From Pseudanabaena sp. PCC 6802 (GTDB lineage: Bacteria; Cyanobacteriota; Cyanobacteriia; Pseudanabaenales; Pseudanabaenaceae), in NCBI RefSeq assembly GCF_000332175.1, contig NZ_KB235914.1, positions 875,966-939,965 on the forward strand: DNA of 64,000 nucleotides. The letters run 5' to 3'. The notes under the pieces are model-generated. The model did not search any database, was not told where the DNA came from, and worked only from the letters and a program-made list of their open reading frames with translations. Below, one piece after another: positions 52,930 to 62,920 of the stretch (its first letter is position 1; each line of letters opens with the position of its first letter). The translations under genes were made by a program, and so were the position numbers.

Positions 52930-53556
52930 ATGCAATCCTCCTCCAAGCTCGTACAATCTTTACCCAGGACTATTTATTTCTGGCTACCCATGCTGGCCAT
53001 ATGCTTAGGCTATAGCTTCTTGGGACGCTACTGGCGCGTTGTTTATGTTAATTATATTAACCAGGACTCGCCGACTAGATTTACTCTAATGCTAATCATA
53101 ATGGCGATCGCTGGCATATGGTCTTTGCCAATTGGGTTTGGGGGAATAATCGGGGCTGTGGTTGCCATAGTCTATACTTTTGCCACTGAGGGGACGAATA
53201 CAGGCTTAATTGCCCTCGTTGTAGCTGCTGCGACGATCTGGCTGGGTTTTCAGGAAACCGATACGGAAAAAGATGCAGATCGGCGCATTACCTGGCAAGA
53301 ATGGCTTGCCTTAGTCGTGACTGCGATCGCACCCTTAGGTTTGGCAGCAGCGGTATTTAGATTTACTTCAGATATTATGTCTGGCGCGATCGTGGGTATA
53401 ATCGCTGGCGCAGTTACAGTCATCGGTGCCCAGATTAAATCCTCAGCGCTGACCCGCAAACAGGCATGGCAGCTATTTACCGCACTGGCGATCGCCAGTT
53501 TAGCGATCGGATTTATTTACGGTATCTTTACTTATCGATACCTGCCGCCCGGATAA
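52930..53556 (+). CDS. Small membrane protein of unknown function
   Basis: A 208-residue protein with about six hydrophobic segments (for example TIYFWLPMLAICLGYSFLG and MLIIMAIAGIWSLPIGFGGII) and a central soluble loop rich in Asp/Glu (ETDTEKDADRRITW). No domain is recognised. It is divergent from the GT2 gene with an 11-base spacer and precedes the PMT gene on the same strand. It may belong to the glycosylation island by position only. Confidence 0.65.
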   Translation: MQSSSKLVQSLPRTIYFWLPMLAICLGYSFLGRYWRVVYVNYINQDSPTRFTLMLIIMAIAGIWSLPIGFGGIIGAVVAIVYTFATEGTNTGLIALVVAAATIWLGFQETDTEKDADRRITWQEWLALVVTAIAPLGLAAAVFRFTSDIMSGAIVGIIAGAVTVIGAQIKSSALTRKQAWQLFTALAIASLAIGFIYGIFTYRYLPPG

Positions 53557-53649
53557 AGTTTTAAATTTTAAGACTCTGTCATCTCGTCTGGCACCGTGCG
53601 TGCATTTATATGCATTACCATGCTTAATCCCACATTCTCAGGCTAAAGT

Positions 53650-55212
53650 ATGAACTCCATCGAACCAACTAAAATATCGATTAACTTGACGTTAAATCCT
53701 AAACGGCTCTCCATCGGGTTTACGATTCTCGTCCTTGCGATTTCATACTTTACTTATTTTCACAACTACGCCTATCCACCAGCAGGTTATTGGGATGAGA
53801 GTTACCACATTGCCAGCGCTCAGAAATATTTAAACGGCATTTTCTTTATGGAGCCGCACCCACCGTTGGGTAAGATGCTGCTAGCTCTAGGCGAAAAAAT
53901 CTTCCACGCTAACCCTACGAATAATGACTTTATCGGTACGGACTTCGCTAAGGACTTACCAGCAGGTTTTTCCTTCGCCGGTTACCGCTTTTTCCCCGTC
54001 CTGCTATCCTGGCTGGCTGCCCCTTTACTGTTTTGGGTGTTTCTACTACTAACTGAGAATCATTTTTTTGCCCTCCTCCTCAGCAGTTTCTACCTATTTG
54101 ATAACGCTTTGATCGTGCATCTACGCGGTGCAATGCTAGAGGGCATTTTGCTCTTTTTCTTGTTATTAACCATACTGTTTTGCCTTTTGAGCGTGAAATG
54201 GCGCGATCGCCCCAAGCAACTATTTATTGGTGCTGCCTGCTTTGGTATTGCCCTCGGCTTATTAGTCACCACCAAGGTCACTGGGTATATTGCCCTACTC
54301 CTATTGCCAATTGTCCCAACCAGGCTGTGGCCGGACTGGCGGCAAGCACTGCGTTACCTGGGTATTAGTTTTGCTGGCTTTGCGATCGTGTTTGTCACGG
54401 TATGGCAGTTGCATTTCTCCATTGCCTCGCACATCAATCCACCCCTCTCCCACGAGGGCTACTACGACGCTTCGCCCGCCTACAAACAAATTCTTGATGA
54501 GGGACGCACTAGTTCGTTGCTATCTTTTCCGGTCATGCTGCGCGACTCGTTCAACTTTACGCGCATCTACAACAGCTACGTTCCCAAACTGGATCTATGC
54601 CACAAAGATGAAGGGGGTAGCCCGTCGTTCTTTTGGCCGTTAGGCGCGCGCGCCATCAACTATCGTTGGGAAACCCCCGATGGCAATACCTACCGCTACC
54701 TTTACCTACAGGTTAATCCAGTAATTTGGGCATTTGGTTTATTGGGTCTGATTTGTTCCGGCTCTTTACTGCTCGGTTCTATGTTTCTGGGCGTGCCGTT
54801 ACAAAATAGTTTGATTATGGGGATATTCATGTCCATGTACTTGGCGTATATGCTCGTGATGACTCAAATTGGGCGCGTCATGTACCTGTATCACTATTTT
54901 CCACCGCTGATATTTAGCTTTTTACTGTTTGGCATGTCATTGGTAGAAATTAAGAAACTATTCAAGTGGGACGTGGGTGACACACCCAAGACCATATTTA
55001 TGTCCGTAGCGGTTGTCTTTATCTTTTTATCCTACAGTTTCTTTAGTCCCCTCACCTATTACAAACCCATTGACGATTTTGAATTTCAAAAGCGCATGAT
55101 TTTCCCGCTGTGGCAATTGCGCTGCGTTAAATGCGAACCTCAACCCGTCTTAGTTCTAACTGAACCCCAAGAAAGCAGCCAATCAGCGGCACCAGACCCA
55201 TCAGACACCTAA
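53650..55212 (+). CDS. Dolichyl/polyprenyl-phosphate-mannose-protein mannosyltransferase (PMT)
   Basis: A 520-residue PMT-family GT-C enzyme with about 11 helices. The first luminal loop has the catalytic Asp-Glu pair in PPAGYWDESYHIASAQKYL (quoted in part: YWDESYHIASAQKYL) and later EPHPPLGKMLLALGEKI, the HPPLGK motif of PMTs; also FSFAGYRFFPVLL. The enzyme transfers mannose from a polyprenyl-phosphate carrier to Ser/Thr hydroxyls of exported proteins. It is the last gene before hpsA, whose product has a huge Ser-rich tract (167 bases between the genes). O-mannosylation of HpsA is a hypothesis from context. Confidence 0.88.
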   Translation: MNSIEPTKISINLTLNPKRLSIGFTILVLAISYFTYFHNYAYPPAGYWDESYHIASAQKYLNGIFFMEPHPPLGKMLLALGEKIFHANPTNNDFIGTDFAKDLPAGFSFAGYRFFPVLLSWLAAPLLFWVFLLLTENHFFALLLSSFYLFDNALIVHLRGAMLEGILLFFLLLTILFCLLSVKWRDRPKQLFIGAACFGIALGLLVTTKVTGYIALLLLPIVPTRLWPDWRQALRYLGISFAGFAIVFVTVWQLHFSIASHINPPLSHEGYYDASPAYKQILDEGRTSSLLSFPVMLRDSFNFTRIYNSYVPKLDLCHKDEGGSPSFFWPLGARAINYRWETPDGNTYRYLYLQVNPVIWAFGLLGLICSGSLLLGSMFLGVPLQNSLIMGIFMSMYLAYMLVMTQIGRVMYLYHYFPPLIFSFLLFGMSLVEIKKLFKWDVGDTPKTIFMSVAVVFIFLSYSFFSPLTYYKPIDDFEFQKRMIFPLWQLRCVKCEPQPVLVLTEPQESSQSAAPDPSDT

Positions 55213-55379
55213 TTTCTAAATTAATTAAGCCAAAATTTTAACTTTTGTTAAGCTTGCAAACTGGTGTTAATTTCTTCAACATAGTCGGGTACTATCTGGG
55301 AGCTTAGTTTTAGGCAGTTATTTTTCATTTGTAACTTTTAAATCTTTGGGCTTTTCTCTAGGGGTCATTAGGGGTAATT

Positions 55380-58300
55380 ATGTCTAATCGAAATCAAAGG
55401 CAAATTAACCAATTCTTTGCAAATTTGATCGCCAAAATCAGGAAATGGCTGATTAAAATTGGCAGCCCCTTCAGGATTAGTCGGCGCTTTGTCCGCAGTT
55501 TGTTTAACCAAACCAGAGGCACGGGCAAAGCTAAACGCGGTACGCAAATGGGTTTTGTTTTGCCCACAGTGGTAATGGTGACAACCGTCGTCACCCTGCT
55601 GGTGGTGCTGATGGTAGCCAGATCCTCAGAGCGCGCCAGAACTGCATCAAACGCTAGAGTCGAACAGGCAGTCAGGTTAGCTACCACCCCAGCGGTTGAC
55701 CGCGCCAGAATTAAGCTCGATGCTTTACTGAGCGAGCCATCGCTCGGTAGAGGCGCTCCCCCTGATGAAACGCTTTACGACACGATTAAGTCCAGCGAAA
55801 GATATACATTTAACGATGAGATCCGCCTCCAACTCCTGAGCGAGTCGCCAGTTGACCTTTCCGATGTAGCTTCGACTGATGCCTATAAGGTTTCCAACAC
55901 GGCTTGGAAGTACCCCATCGACACGGATAACAATGGTCTGTTTGACTCCATGGCTGTTTACAGCATCCAGTTCAGGGCGCGGCCTCTCACGGCTACATCA
56001 AGAGGTGTAGCTGTGACAGAAGCTCGCACGCCACCCATGGATGAAAACAATCTTACGGGTGAGTGTCAATTTGCTTCCGGTGGCGGTCAAGCATCGGGTT
56101 GGTTCAATCGCGGTGGCAAGCTCAAAAAATCATTTTTTGTCTATGCCGCTACCGTACCGATTACACAGCTACCCATGCCCGGTGCAACCGCCGATGTTAG
56201 TAGATACGAAATTTACAAGGGCAACCAGGGATTTAGCGCCTTAGAGTTGCAGCAAGACCGCGCTCGCGAAGGTCTCAACAATACGTCAGTGTGGTTTGAG
56301 AACGATCTGGAGCTTTCGCAAGCACCCGCTTTTCGACTGAATGGCAAGGTGTTTACTAACGCCAACCTGATGATCAGCGCGCGTCCGGGCGACTCCGCAC
56401 AGTTCTACCAGATTAGCAGTCCTTTTTCTTGTCAATACAAAGAAGAAAATTCGCAAGTGTTGGTAGCAGGCAATGTGGTCTTTGGCGATGCCATGACTAT
56501 CGATACCAGCACAATTAATCCAGTTGACTTTGACCTCTTCCAAGGTGAAAGTACTCCACCCACTAGCAATACTGCTGACACTAAAATTAATACTAGTACG
56601 CGCACCGTTAATAATACTGGGCCGGAAGCGGCATCCAATGACTTTGCTTACACCAGACGCCTCGATGCCCTGGTGCAAGCTGCCCAAGCCCGCACTGTAA
56701 CGCCTAAATACCCCGACTCAGTACAAGATGACATCGATACCAACGGGGTCTTGGAAGCTGACGCGCTCAGAACCTATTTTAAAAATCGCTTGCGAAAAGT
56801 GCCATTTAAGGAAGTATCCTTCGGCAGTAGTGACTCTGTTATTTTGGGTGGCTGGAATTCAACAGGTTCTAATAGTATTGCTAGTTTCCTCAGTGGAACA
56901 GGCGGGACATATTCCGGCAGTTCGGTTAACAGCGGTAATGGCGTAGTAGATGTCGGTGGAGGCAAAATTGAATTCGTGCCACCGGAAAAGTGGGTAATCC
57001 CACCATATAATGCTGCTCCTGGAGGTTATGCCATCGGGCAGGGTGTTAGTTTTCCAGATGATACTGCCAACTTAACTTTTGCCACTGGTAACCTCCCAGC
57101 AACCGATCCAAATACAAGGAAGGCTAATTTTGACAAGCAAGATCGTTTGGGCGATCGCGTTTTAGTCGGCAATAACTTGCCAGCACTGTGGTACAAGTCC
57201 GACGAGGCGAACAAATTTGCGGACAGAACCATCGACTACAAGCTCGGTGATAACAAGAACTGGAGCGATACAGGTTTACCACGTACAATTAACACAAGGG
57301 TAGATACTCTCGCCGATCTGGGCGATCCAAGCCGAGGAGGTTATTGGGAAAAGCAAGCAGCCGCTTCACCTACATCTGCTGACGATCCTAGTAATATCGA
57401 TGTCGCTAATCGCACTTGCTCTACTACTGGCGGTTGTAACGAGATTTCACCTGTGCGCGGCGGCTTGCGCGCGATCACTGGCGCGGGGATTTTCAGCCGT
57501 CAGACATCGCAGTCTTTTCTACCCGCACCACCCAGTTTGACCAGCGCTACCAATACTAAAATCGATGTGGTTGCTGGAATTGCGATAGACGAATCCAAGC
57601 TCAACGCCGATTCAACTTCCACCGATGCGACATTGAAGGCTGGTTTTGTGGTGTGGCCCGACTCCATGCCCATGACAGGTGCTGTGAAATGGAGTGGCAG
57701 TGCCTACCAGCGTTGGGATGGCAGTGCCTGGACTACCACAGGTGGTAGCAACACGGACTACAGCAATCCGCTCGATAGCACTGGGGTGGCAAAAAAAGGC
57801 GACCTGCAAATGCGGGCTACTGCCGTTTACCACTACAAAACCAGCGTCTACGATCCCCTCACGCCTGGTACGTATCAAACCCCAGTTGCCTGCGTCAGCA
57901 GCTACTACGATCCCTCCACAACGGACACAGCTAAAAATGGCAAATACGGCGTTACTAGCCTGCCATATAACTACGATGACAAGGGGCGATCTAACAATGG
58001 CATTACCTATGCAGTCGGTCAAACCGCTGTTAACATCACTAGCGGTATTGGCTATGAAAGCTCTGGTACTTACCAAGGGTTCTTTAAAAATGGCAGCAGT
58101 TATGGAGAACCAAACCCCGTTGGCACGACTGGGAACCTAGCTGCACGACTGGTTTATCAGGCAAACCTGGTCTATCCCAATGGCAGATTTGTCAACCCGC
58201 AGTTGCGCTCCGCATTGTACAAAGCTGCTACCACTGGTAGCGGCAGCATTGCCGCCGGTCAACTTTCCTTGTCAGAACAAGCAGCCGTGGACTCCAGTCT

Positions 58301-61300
58301 GTGCGCCCTGCAAATTTTGGATGGTACGCTCACGGTCAGCACAACACCCACTAGTGGAGTGAACGTACCGCACGGTACTTTCAAAGAATCTACTTTCCTC
58401 GACGGTAGAGAGGTAAAATCGCTCAATCAAGATGAATCTCTCAGCGGTAGCGATCCCAGTCTCTACGACCTCGAAATCGAGCAGCGCCAACCCATAGAAA
58501 TTCGCGCTACAGATATTGACTTCAATCTCTTGCGCAGTAGCACCGTGGCGGGAGCGATTAATAATGACAGTACGAATGGCATTCCCACCGAATATTTATT
58601 GCCCTACAGCGGCATAATCTACGCATCTCGCGATGATGCTCTCGAAGATCTCAGCGACAGCTCGACTACGCTCGATTCGAGGGAACAACTCAGTCCCACC
58701 GACTTTCTTCTCGATCCCACCCGTCGCCCCAGTTCGATCAGACTGATTAATGGTTCCAGACTGTGGCGCGGTACTGGTACCTCGCAACCCCCTTGGTCGC
58801 AAGCTACCAGGGGCGAAAAGGGCTTGGTGCTTGCCACTAATCTGCCAGTGTATATCAAAGGAAACTTTAACCAGCACACCCAGCAAGAGTTTTCAACACC
58901 TCTAGCTGCTGACTGGGATAACTTCTACGATCGCAACGATCTCAATAATAACTTTGCCTGTCGTCCCAATTCTCCCAAGACTGGTTGTTCGACTGGTGAC
59001 GAATGGCGGGCTGCCACCATCATTGCCGACGCGCCTACGGTTCTATCTGCCAACTCCGTTGATGGTTATCGCATTGATGGCGACTTCGATCTGAGGAATA
59101 ATGCCGACACCTCATCGGTTAGCAGTACTGTCGCCCAAAGCCGCCTCAGAATGGGTCTGTGGAACAATAACTTTGTTGCCAATACTGACTATCTCAACAG
59201 TAATAACATCGGTACGGGTGGTAGCCCGGAACTGTATGCCGATGTGTTCCCTGGCGATCGCAAAACCACTTACCTTGCCAACGGTACCACCCCCGTACAA
59301 CGGCGCGGTAATTCCTACGAGTACAGTATGGAAATTTGCCGGAAGCTGCCTGCATCGGAGTGCGGGCCTAATGACTGGACGGGTGTTGGCGCTGGAACGA
59401 CCGTCATGCCTACCCTGGATGGCACTCCCACCGCCACCGAACCCTGGGGTACCGGATCTAATGCTACGCCCAGCAGCTCTTTGCGCTACATTCACCCGGA
59501 CGATCTGCGCTTCCCGCGTCGCGTTCACTTTATGCGCAGTAGCGACTTGTTTGACGATGGCAGCAAAGCGCTGGTCATGACCAGTACTTGCGATACGGCT
59601 CAAGCTAGTTACCCAATTCCAATTGGAGTAACCAACGGCAATGCCGCATCTGGCGGCACGACCTATGGCTATCTCAATACAGCCACAGCTTGCGATGCGG
59701 CAGCAAGCTCCGCTTCTGCCAGTTCCGAATCTGCCAGTTCCGAGTCTGCGAGCGTTTCCTCGGCGAGCGTCGCCTCTGTCAGTTCTGCGTCTGCTAGCAG
59801 TGCCTCCTCTGTCTATGTATCAGCTAGCGCCTCCACCGCTAGCGAAAACTCTGCCAGTGTTTCTTCGGCCAGCCGATCTTCTGCGAGTTCTGCTTCTGCC
59901 AGTGTTTCTTCGGCCAGCAGTGCTTCGCGCAGCAGTCTTTCTGCTGCAAGCGCCTCTGCCAGTAATGCCTCGGCGAGCAGTGCCTCCTCCAGAGCTTCCA
60001 GCGTCTCGGCCAGCAGCGCCTCTGCCAGTAGTGCCTCTGCCGCTAGTCTTATCTCTGCTAGTGCTTCGCGTAGCAGTACCTCAGCAGCTAGTAGCGCCTC
60101 AATTAGTAGTGCCTCTTCTGCTAGCAGCGCCTCGCGTAGCAGTGCTTCGCGTAGCAGTGCTTCCGCTGCATCTAGTCTCTCAGCCAGCTCCCTCTCGCGC
60201 AGTTCTGTCTCTGCTAGTGCTTCACGTAGTGTTGCCTCTGCTGCCAGCAGTGCCTCACTTAGCAGTGCTTCCGCTGCATCTAGTCTCTCAGCCAGCTCTC
60301 TCTCTCGTAGTGCTTCAGCTAGCAGTGCTTCGGTCAGCAGTGCTTCCTCTGCCAGCAATGCTTCGGTCAGCAGCGCTTCCTCTGCCAGCAGTGCTTCGGC
60401 CAGCAGTGCCTCCTCTGCCAGTAGGGCTTCGCTGAGTGCTTCCTCTGCCAGTAGCGCCTCGCGTAGCAGTGCTTCGGCTGCCAGTGTTTCGGCTAGCAGT
60501 GCTTCGGTCAGCAGTGCTTCGGCTGCCAGTGCTTCGGCTAGCAACGCCTCCCGCAGCAGCGCTTCCTCAGCTAGCGTAGCTTCAGCTAGTGCATCTTCAG
60601 CCAGTTCGTCCTCGCGTAGCGCCTCGTCCGCCAGTTCGTCTTCGCTGAGTTCGTCCTCGCTGAGCGCCTCGTCTGCCAGTTCGTCTTCGCGTAGTGTTGC
60701 TTCTGCCAGCACCTCGTCTGCCAGTTCTTCGCTGGCAAGCTCGATCTCTAGCTCGGTTGCCAGCTCGCGGTCTAGGGCAGGAGCTATGTTGAGACCTCTG
60801 ACGATCGCAGCAGTAAGCAAACCTAGCTTAGCGATCGCCAGCGGCGGCACCATGCCCAGGCTGCCAATTGCGGCCATGCTCCCTCGCGTCAACATGGATT
60901 TAACCAATCCTCTGGCAGCCCTGTATACAGGACCCAAATTGGATGGTACTAGCGCTGCTAAAGATGCGCGATCGGCTCCAGCCAAGGAATATCTAGGTAT
61001 GACCACTGGCACCAATTCCTTCTTCGGTAAAACCACGCCTTCTACGGTTGCTAGAGCGCTGTGGTATAGAGTGGTAGGCGACCCCAATGACGACATTCTC
61101 AGTGGATCTTCTGATGCCTTGGGCGATCCTACTAAGGTGCGCTACGACTCTAGCACCACCAATCGCCCGCTGTATATCTACACGGCTGCACCTGGGGCTG
61201 GAAATAGTCTTTCCAAGAGTGCAGCTCCCAAGATATTACTTCCCGATACATTGAACTTTAATGTTGCTAGTAACATTGGTGAAGTAAGTACCTCCGGTAC

Positions 61301-62906
61301 CTACAGTCTCAATGCCACCACTGCACTATCGGCATCGGACTATGCAATTTGTACGACGGGCGCGGGTTCCTATCTGAACAGAGCCAGAAAAACCGCAGAT
61401 ATTGCAGGTAGCGGCTCTTGCAGTGGCTTGACTCAGGCTACAACTTTCCTGGGTGGCTTGAGAAACATTTCTAGCGAAGGCACTGGCTTGCAAGCACTGA
61501 AAACTACTAGAGTTATTACCAAAACAAGCATTGCGACTGAAGAAATAGGTCTTGATGAAACTGATGGCTACCCAAATGTATCGGTAGTAGTAGTTAACAT
61601 GCCAGCCACTATTGCCACCACGAGCGACGTGACATTAACGCTGAAGGATACTAGAACCACCAAGCCCAAAGACACCATGTTTGTTCTGAAGTTACCCAAC
61701 AGCACGACCATTGGGAAAGCAGACCCAAATCCCTCAACCGCTGGTACTTCCGCTGCCTATGGCTTCAAGATGAAGCTAAATGGGGTCAGTCCGAACAACA
61801 TTTTCTGGGTAGTGGGTACCAGTAGTTCGGCTACGCTCACCCTGGAAAACACCTCTAAGAAAGATGATGCTAGTGGCAATGCCATACACCGTACGGTTTT
61901 GATGGGTAACTTTATCGGTGATGGTGCAGCGCCTACGATCGAAAATAACGTTGAAATTAGAAACGGACGCTTCCTTGGGTTTAGCAACGCGCCAGTAGTA
62001 GTTTATCAAGAGGATACAACTACTCCGAAAACTGGCAGCCCTGCTGGTAGTAAGCCCTATCAAGATCCAAACGGCGATCCTAATGCTGCGATCGTCGCTA
62101 TGACCAGCGATGCCGAACCGCTAGTTTTGCCTGTGCTTCAGGTACACGCACCAGAAGTTGCGATCTCTGCGGCTGGCACGACAACCCTAGCACAGGATGA
62201 AGGTGCAACCAACGACGAGGATGCCAGGTGGGTAGAAGTTGCCACCGATACAGAAGTAAATGCCTACTTTGTCGCTGGCAATACACCATCCCGCGCCTTT
62301 GTCACGTACTCAGCTTCAACCAACCCCGCTGGGTTCACTGCAGAAACAGGCGGTGGGTTGCACAACTTCATTCGTTATATGCAGAGTTGGAGAAATACTA
62401 ACTCCCGGATTTCCGGTGGTTTTATCCAATCTCGTCGTAGTGTATTTGCGACGGCACCCTTCTCATCCACTGCTCCTTATACTAACCTCGCCACTGCTCA
62501 GGATAATGCTAGTGGTAACAGTAGTGCGATTACCAGCTTGTTTGGTGCTGCTTCTGATGGCATTACCCGGAAATACTATCAATCTCTGACAAACCAGGCG
62601 TTGCCTTTCTACCGTCCACCTCAAAGACAATGGGGTTATGATGTTGGGTTACTAACACAGCCTTCTGACCTGTTTGCGCTCAGGTTCTCCAAAGCTTCGC
62701 CCGATCCCAACGAGTTCTTCCGCGAAGTAGGGAAAGACGATCCGTATATCCAAAATCTGTTGTGTGCTTTGCAACCTGCTAATGCCACTACCACAGTTAC
62801 CGATAGTGCTAGAAAAGGTATAGGAACCGATGCCGAAATTGCCGACTATACTGTACGTGCCCTACCTGGTGCTGTTACCTGCCCAACTCCCACATACAAC
62901 CCGTAG
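55380..62906 (+). CDS. hpsA: Hormogonium polysaccharide pseudopilin HpsA with a large Ser/Ala tract
   Basis: A 2508-residue pseudopilin-like protein. The N-terminus is basic (residues 1-56), then a prepilin-type junction G58-F59 and a hydrophobic helix to about 80 (FVLPTVVMVTTVVTLLVVLM); +5 is Thr rather than Glu. The body matches HpsA of cyanobacteria, which is needed for hormogonium polysaccharide secretion and gliding. Residues about 1441-1797 (DNA 59700-60770) are a low-complexity tract of almost only Ser and Ala, with scattered Val, Leu, Arg, Asn and Ile. All six Ser codons appear, so the amino-acid pattern rather than the DNA repeat is conserved. The core then resumes to the C-terminus (about 700 residues). 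hpsB follows after 14 bases. Confidence 0.88.
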   Translation: MSNRNQRQINQFFANLIAKIRKWLIKIGSPFRISRRFVRSLFNQTRGTGKAKRGTQMGFVLPTVVMVTTVVTLLVVLMVARSSERARTASNARVEQAVRLATTPAVDRARIKLDALLSEPSLGRGAPPDETLYDTIKSSERYTFNDEIRLQLLSESPVDLSDVASTDAYKVSNTAWKYPIDTDNNGLFDSMAVYSIQFRARPLTATSRGVAVTEARTPPMDENNLTGECQFASGGGQASGWFNRGGKLKKSFFVYAATVPITQLPMPGATADVSRYEIYKGNQGFSALELQQDRAREGLNNTSVWFENDLELSQAPAFRLNGKVFTNANLMISARPGDSAQFYQISSPFSCQYKEENSQVLVAGNVVFGDAMTIDTSTINPVDFDLFQGESTPPTSNTADTKINTSTRTVNNTGPEAASNDFAYTRRLDALVQAAQARTVTPKYPDSVQDDIDTNGVLEADALRTYFKNRLRKVPFKEVSFGSSDSVILGGWNSTGSNSIASFLSGTGGTYSGSSVNSGNGVVDVGGGKIEFVPPEKWVIPPYNAAPGGYAIGQGVSFPDDTANLTFATGNLPATDPNTRKANFDKQDRLGDRVLVGNNLPALWYKSDEANKFADRTIDYKLGDNKNWSDTGLPRTINTRVDTLADLGDPSRGGYWEKQAAASPTSADDPSNIDVANRTCSTTGGCNEISPVRGGLRAITGAGIFSRQTSQSFLPAPPSLTSATNTKIDVVAGIAIDESKLNADSTSTDATLKAGFVVWPDSMPMTGAVKWSGSAYQRWDGSAWTTTGGSNTDYSNPLDSTGVAKKGDLQMRATAVYHYKTSVYDPLTPGTYQTPVACVSSYYDPSTTDTAKNGKYGVTSLPYNYDDKGRSNNGITYAVGQTAVNITSGIGYESSGTYQGFFKNGSSYGEPNPVGTTGNLAARLVYQANLVYPNGRFVNPQLRSALYKAATTGSGSIAAGQLSLSEQAAVDSSLCALQILDGTLTVSTTPTSGVNVPHGTFKESTFLDGREVKSLNQDESLSGSDPSLYDLEIEQRQPIEIRATDIDFNLLRSSTVAGAINNDSTNGIPTEYLLPYSGIIYASRDDALEDLSDSSTTLDSREQLSPTDFLLDPTRRPSSIRLINGSRLWRGTGTSQPPWSQATRGEKGLVLATNLPVYIKGNFNQHTQQEFSTPLAADWDNFYDRNDLNNNFACRPNSPKTGCSTGDEWRAATIIADAPTVLSANSVDGYRIDGDFDLRNNADTSSVSSTVAQSRLRMGLWNNNFVANTDYLNSNNIGTGGSPELYADVFPGDRKTTYLANGTTPVQRRGNSYEYSMEICRKLPASECGPNDWTGVGAGTTVMPTLDGTPTATEPWGTGSNATPSSSLRYIHPDDLRFPRRVHFMRSSDLFDDGSKALVMTSTCDTAQASYPIPIGVTNGNAASGGTTYGYLNTATACDAAASSASASSESASSESASVSSASVASVSSASASSASSVYVSASASTASENSASVSSASRSSASSASASVSSASSASRSSLSAASASASNASASSASSRASSVSASSASASSASAASLISASASRSSTSAASSASISSASSASSASRSSASRSSASAASSLSASSLSRSSVSASASRSVASAASSASLSSASAASSLSASSLSRSASASSASVSSASSASNASVSSASSASSASASSASSASRASLSASSASSASRSSASAASVSASSASVSSASAASASASNASRSSASSASVASASASSASSSSRSASSASSSSLSSSSLSASSASSSSRSVASASTSSASSSLASSISSSVASSRSRAGAMLRPLTIAAVSKPSLAIASGGTMPRLPIAAMLPRVNMDLTNPLAALYTGPKLDGTSAAKDARSAPAKEYLGMTTGTNSFFGKTTPSTVARALWYRVVGDPNDDILSGSSDALGDPTKVRYDSSTTNRPLYIYTAAPGAGNSLSKSAAPKILLPDTLNFNVASNIGEVSTSGTYSLNATTALSASDYAICTTGAGSYLNRARKTADIAGSGSCSGLTQATTFLGGLRNISSEGTGLQALKTTRVITKTSIATEEIGLDETDGYPNVSVVVVNMPATIATTSDVTLTLKDTRTTKPKDTMFVLKLPNSTTIGKADPNPSTAGTSAAYGFKMKLNGVSPNNIFWVVGTSSSATLTLENTSKKDDASGNAIHRTVLMGNFIGDGAAPTIENNVEIRNGRFLGFSNAPVVVYQEDTTTPKTGSPAGSKPYQDPNGDPNAAIVAMTSDAEPLVLPVLQVHAPEVAISAAGTTTLAQDEGATNDEDARWVEVATDTEVNAYFVAGNTPSRAFVTYSASTNPAGFTAETGGGLHNFIRYMQSWRNTNSRISGGFIQSRRSVFATAPFSSTAPYTNLATAQDNASGNSSAITSLFGAASDGITRKYYQSLTNQALPFYRPPQRQWGYDVGLLTQPSDLFALRFSKASPDPNEFFREVGKDDPYIQNLLCALQPANATTTVTDSARKGIGTDAEIADYTVRALPGAVTCPTPTYNP
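59700..60770 (+). repeat. Ser/Ala low-complexity tract within hpsA
   Basis: About 1.07 kb of imperfect repeats (units such as gctagcagtgcttcg) encoding about 356 residues. The ends grade from SSASASSESASS to SSSVASSRSRAG. Toward the 3' end Ser becomes denser (ASSSSLSSSSLSASS). The reverse strand stays open over the tract and can be read as an Ala/Glu/Leu-rich frame (59813-61096). That is a by-product of the codon pattern. Confidence 0.9.
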
Positions 62907-62920
62907 TACGGAGATCGATT

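Noticed and set aside
59641-60435. A 264-codon plus-strand frame in the same tract
   Set aside because: It is a shifted reading of the Ser/Ala repeats, Pro/Leu-rich, with no start signal and no family resemblance.
59813-61096. A 427-codon open frame on the minus strand through the hpsA Ser/Ala tract
   Set aside because: It is the reverse reading of Ser/Ala codons (Ala/Glu/Leu-rich), has no ribosome-binding site or known family, and its only long feature is the repeat itself. It is a by-product of the low-complexity DNA.
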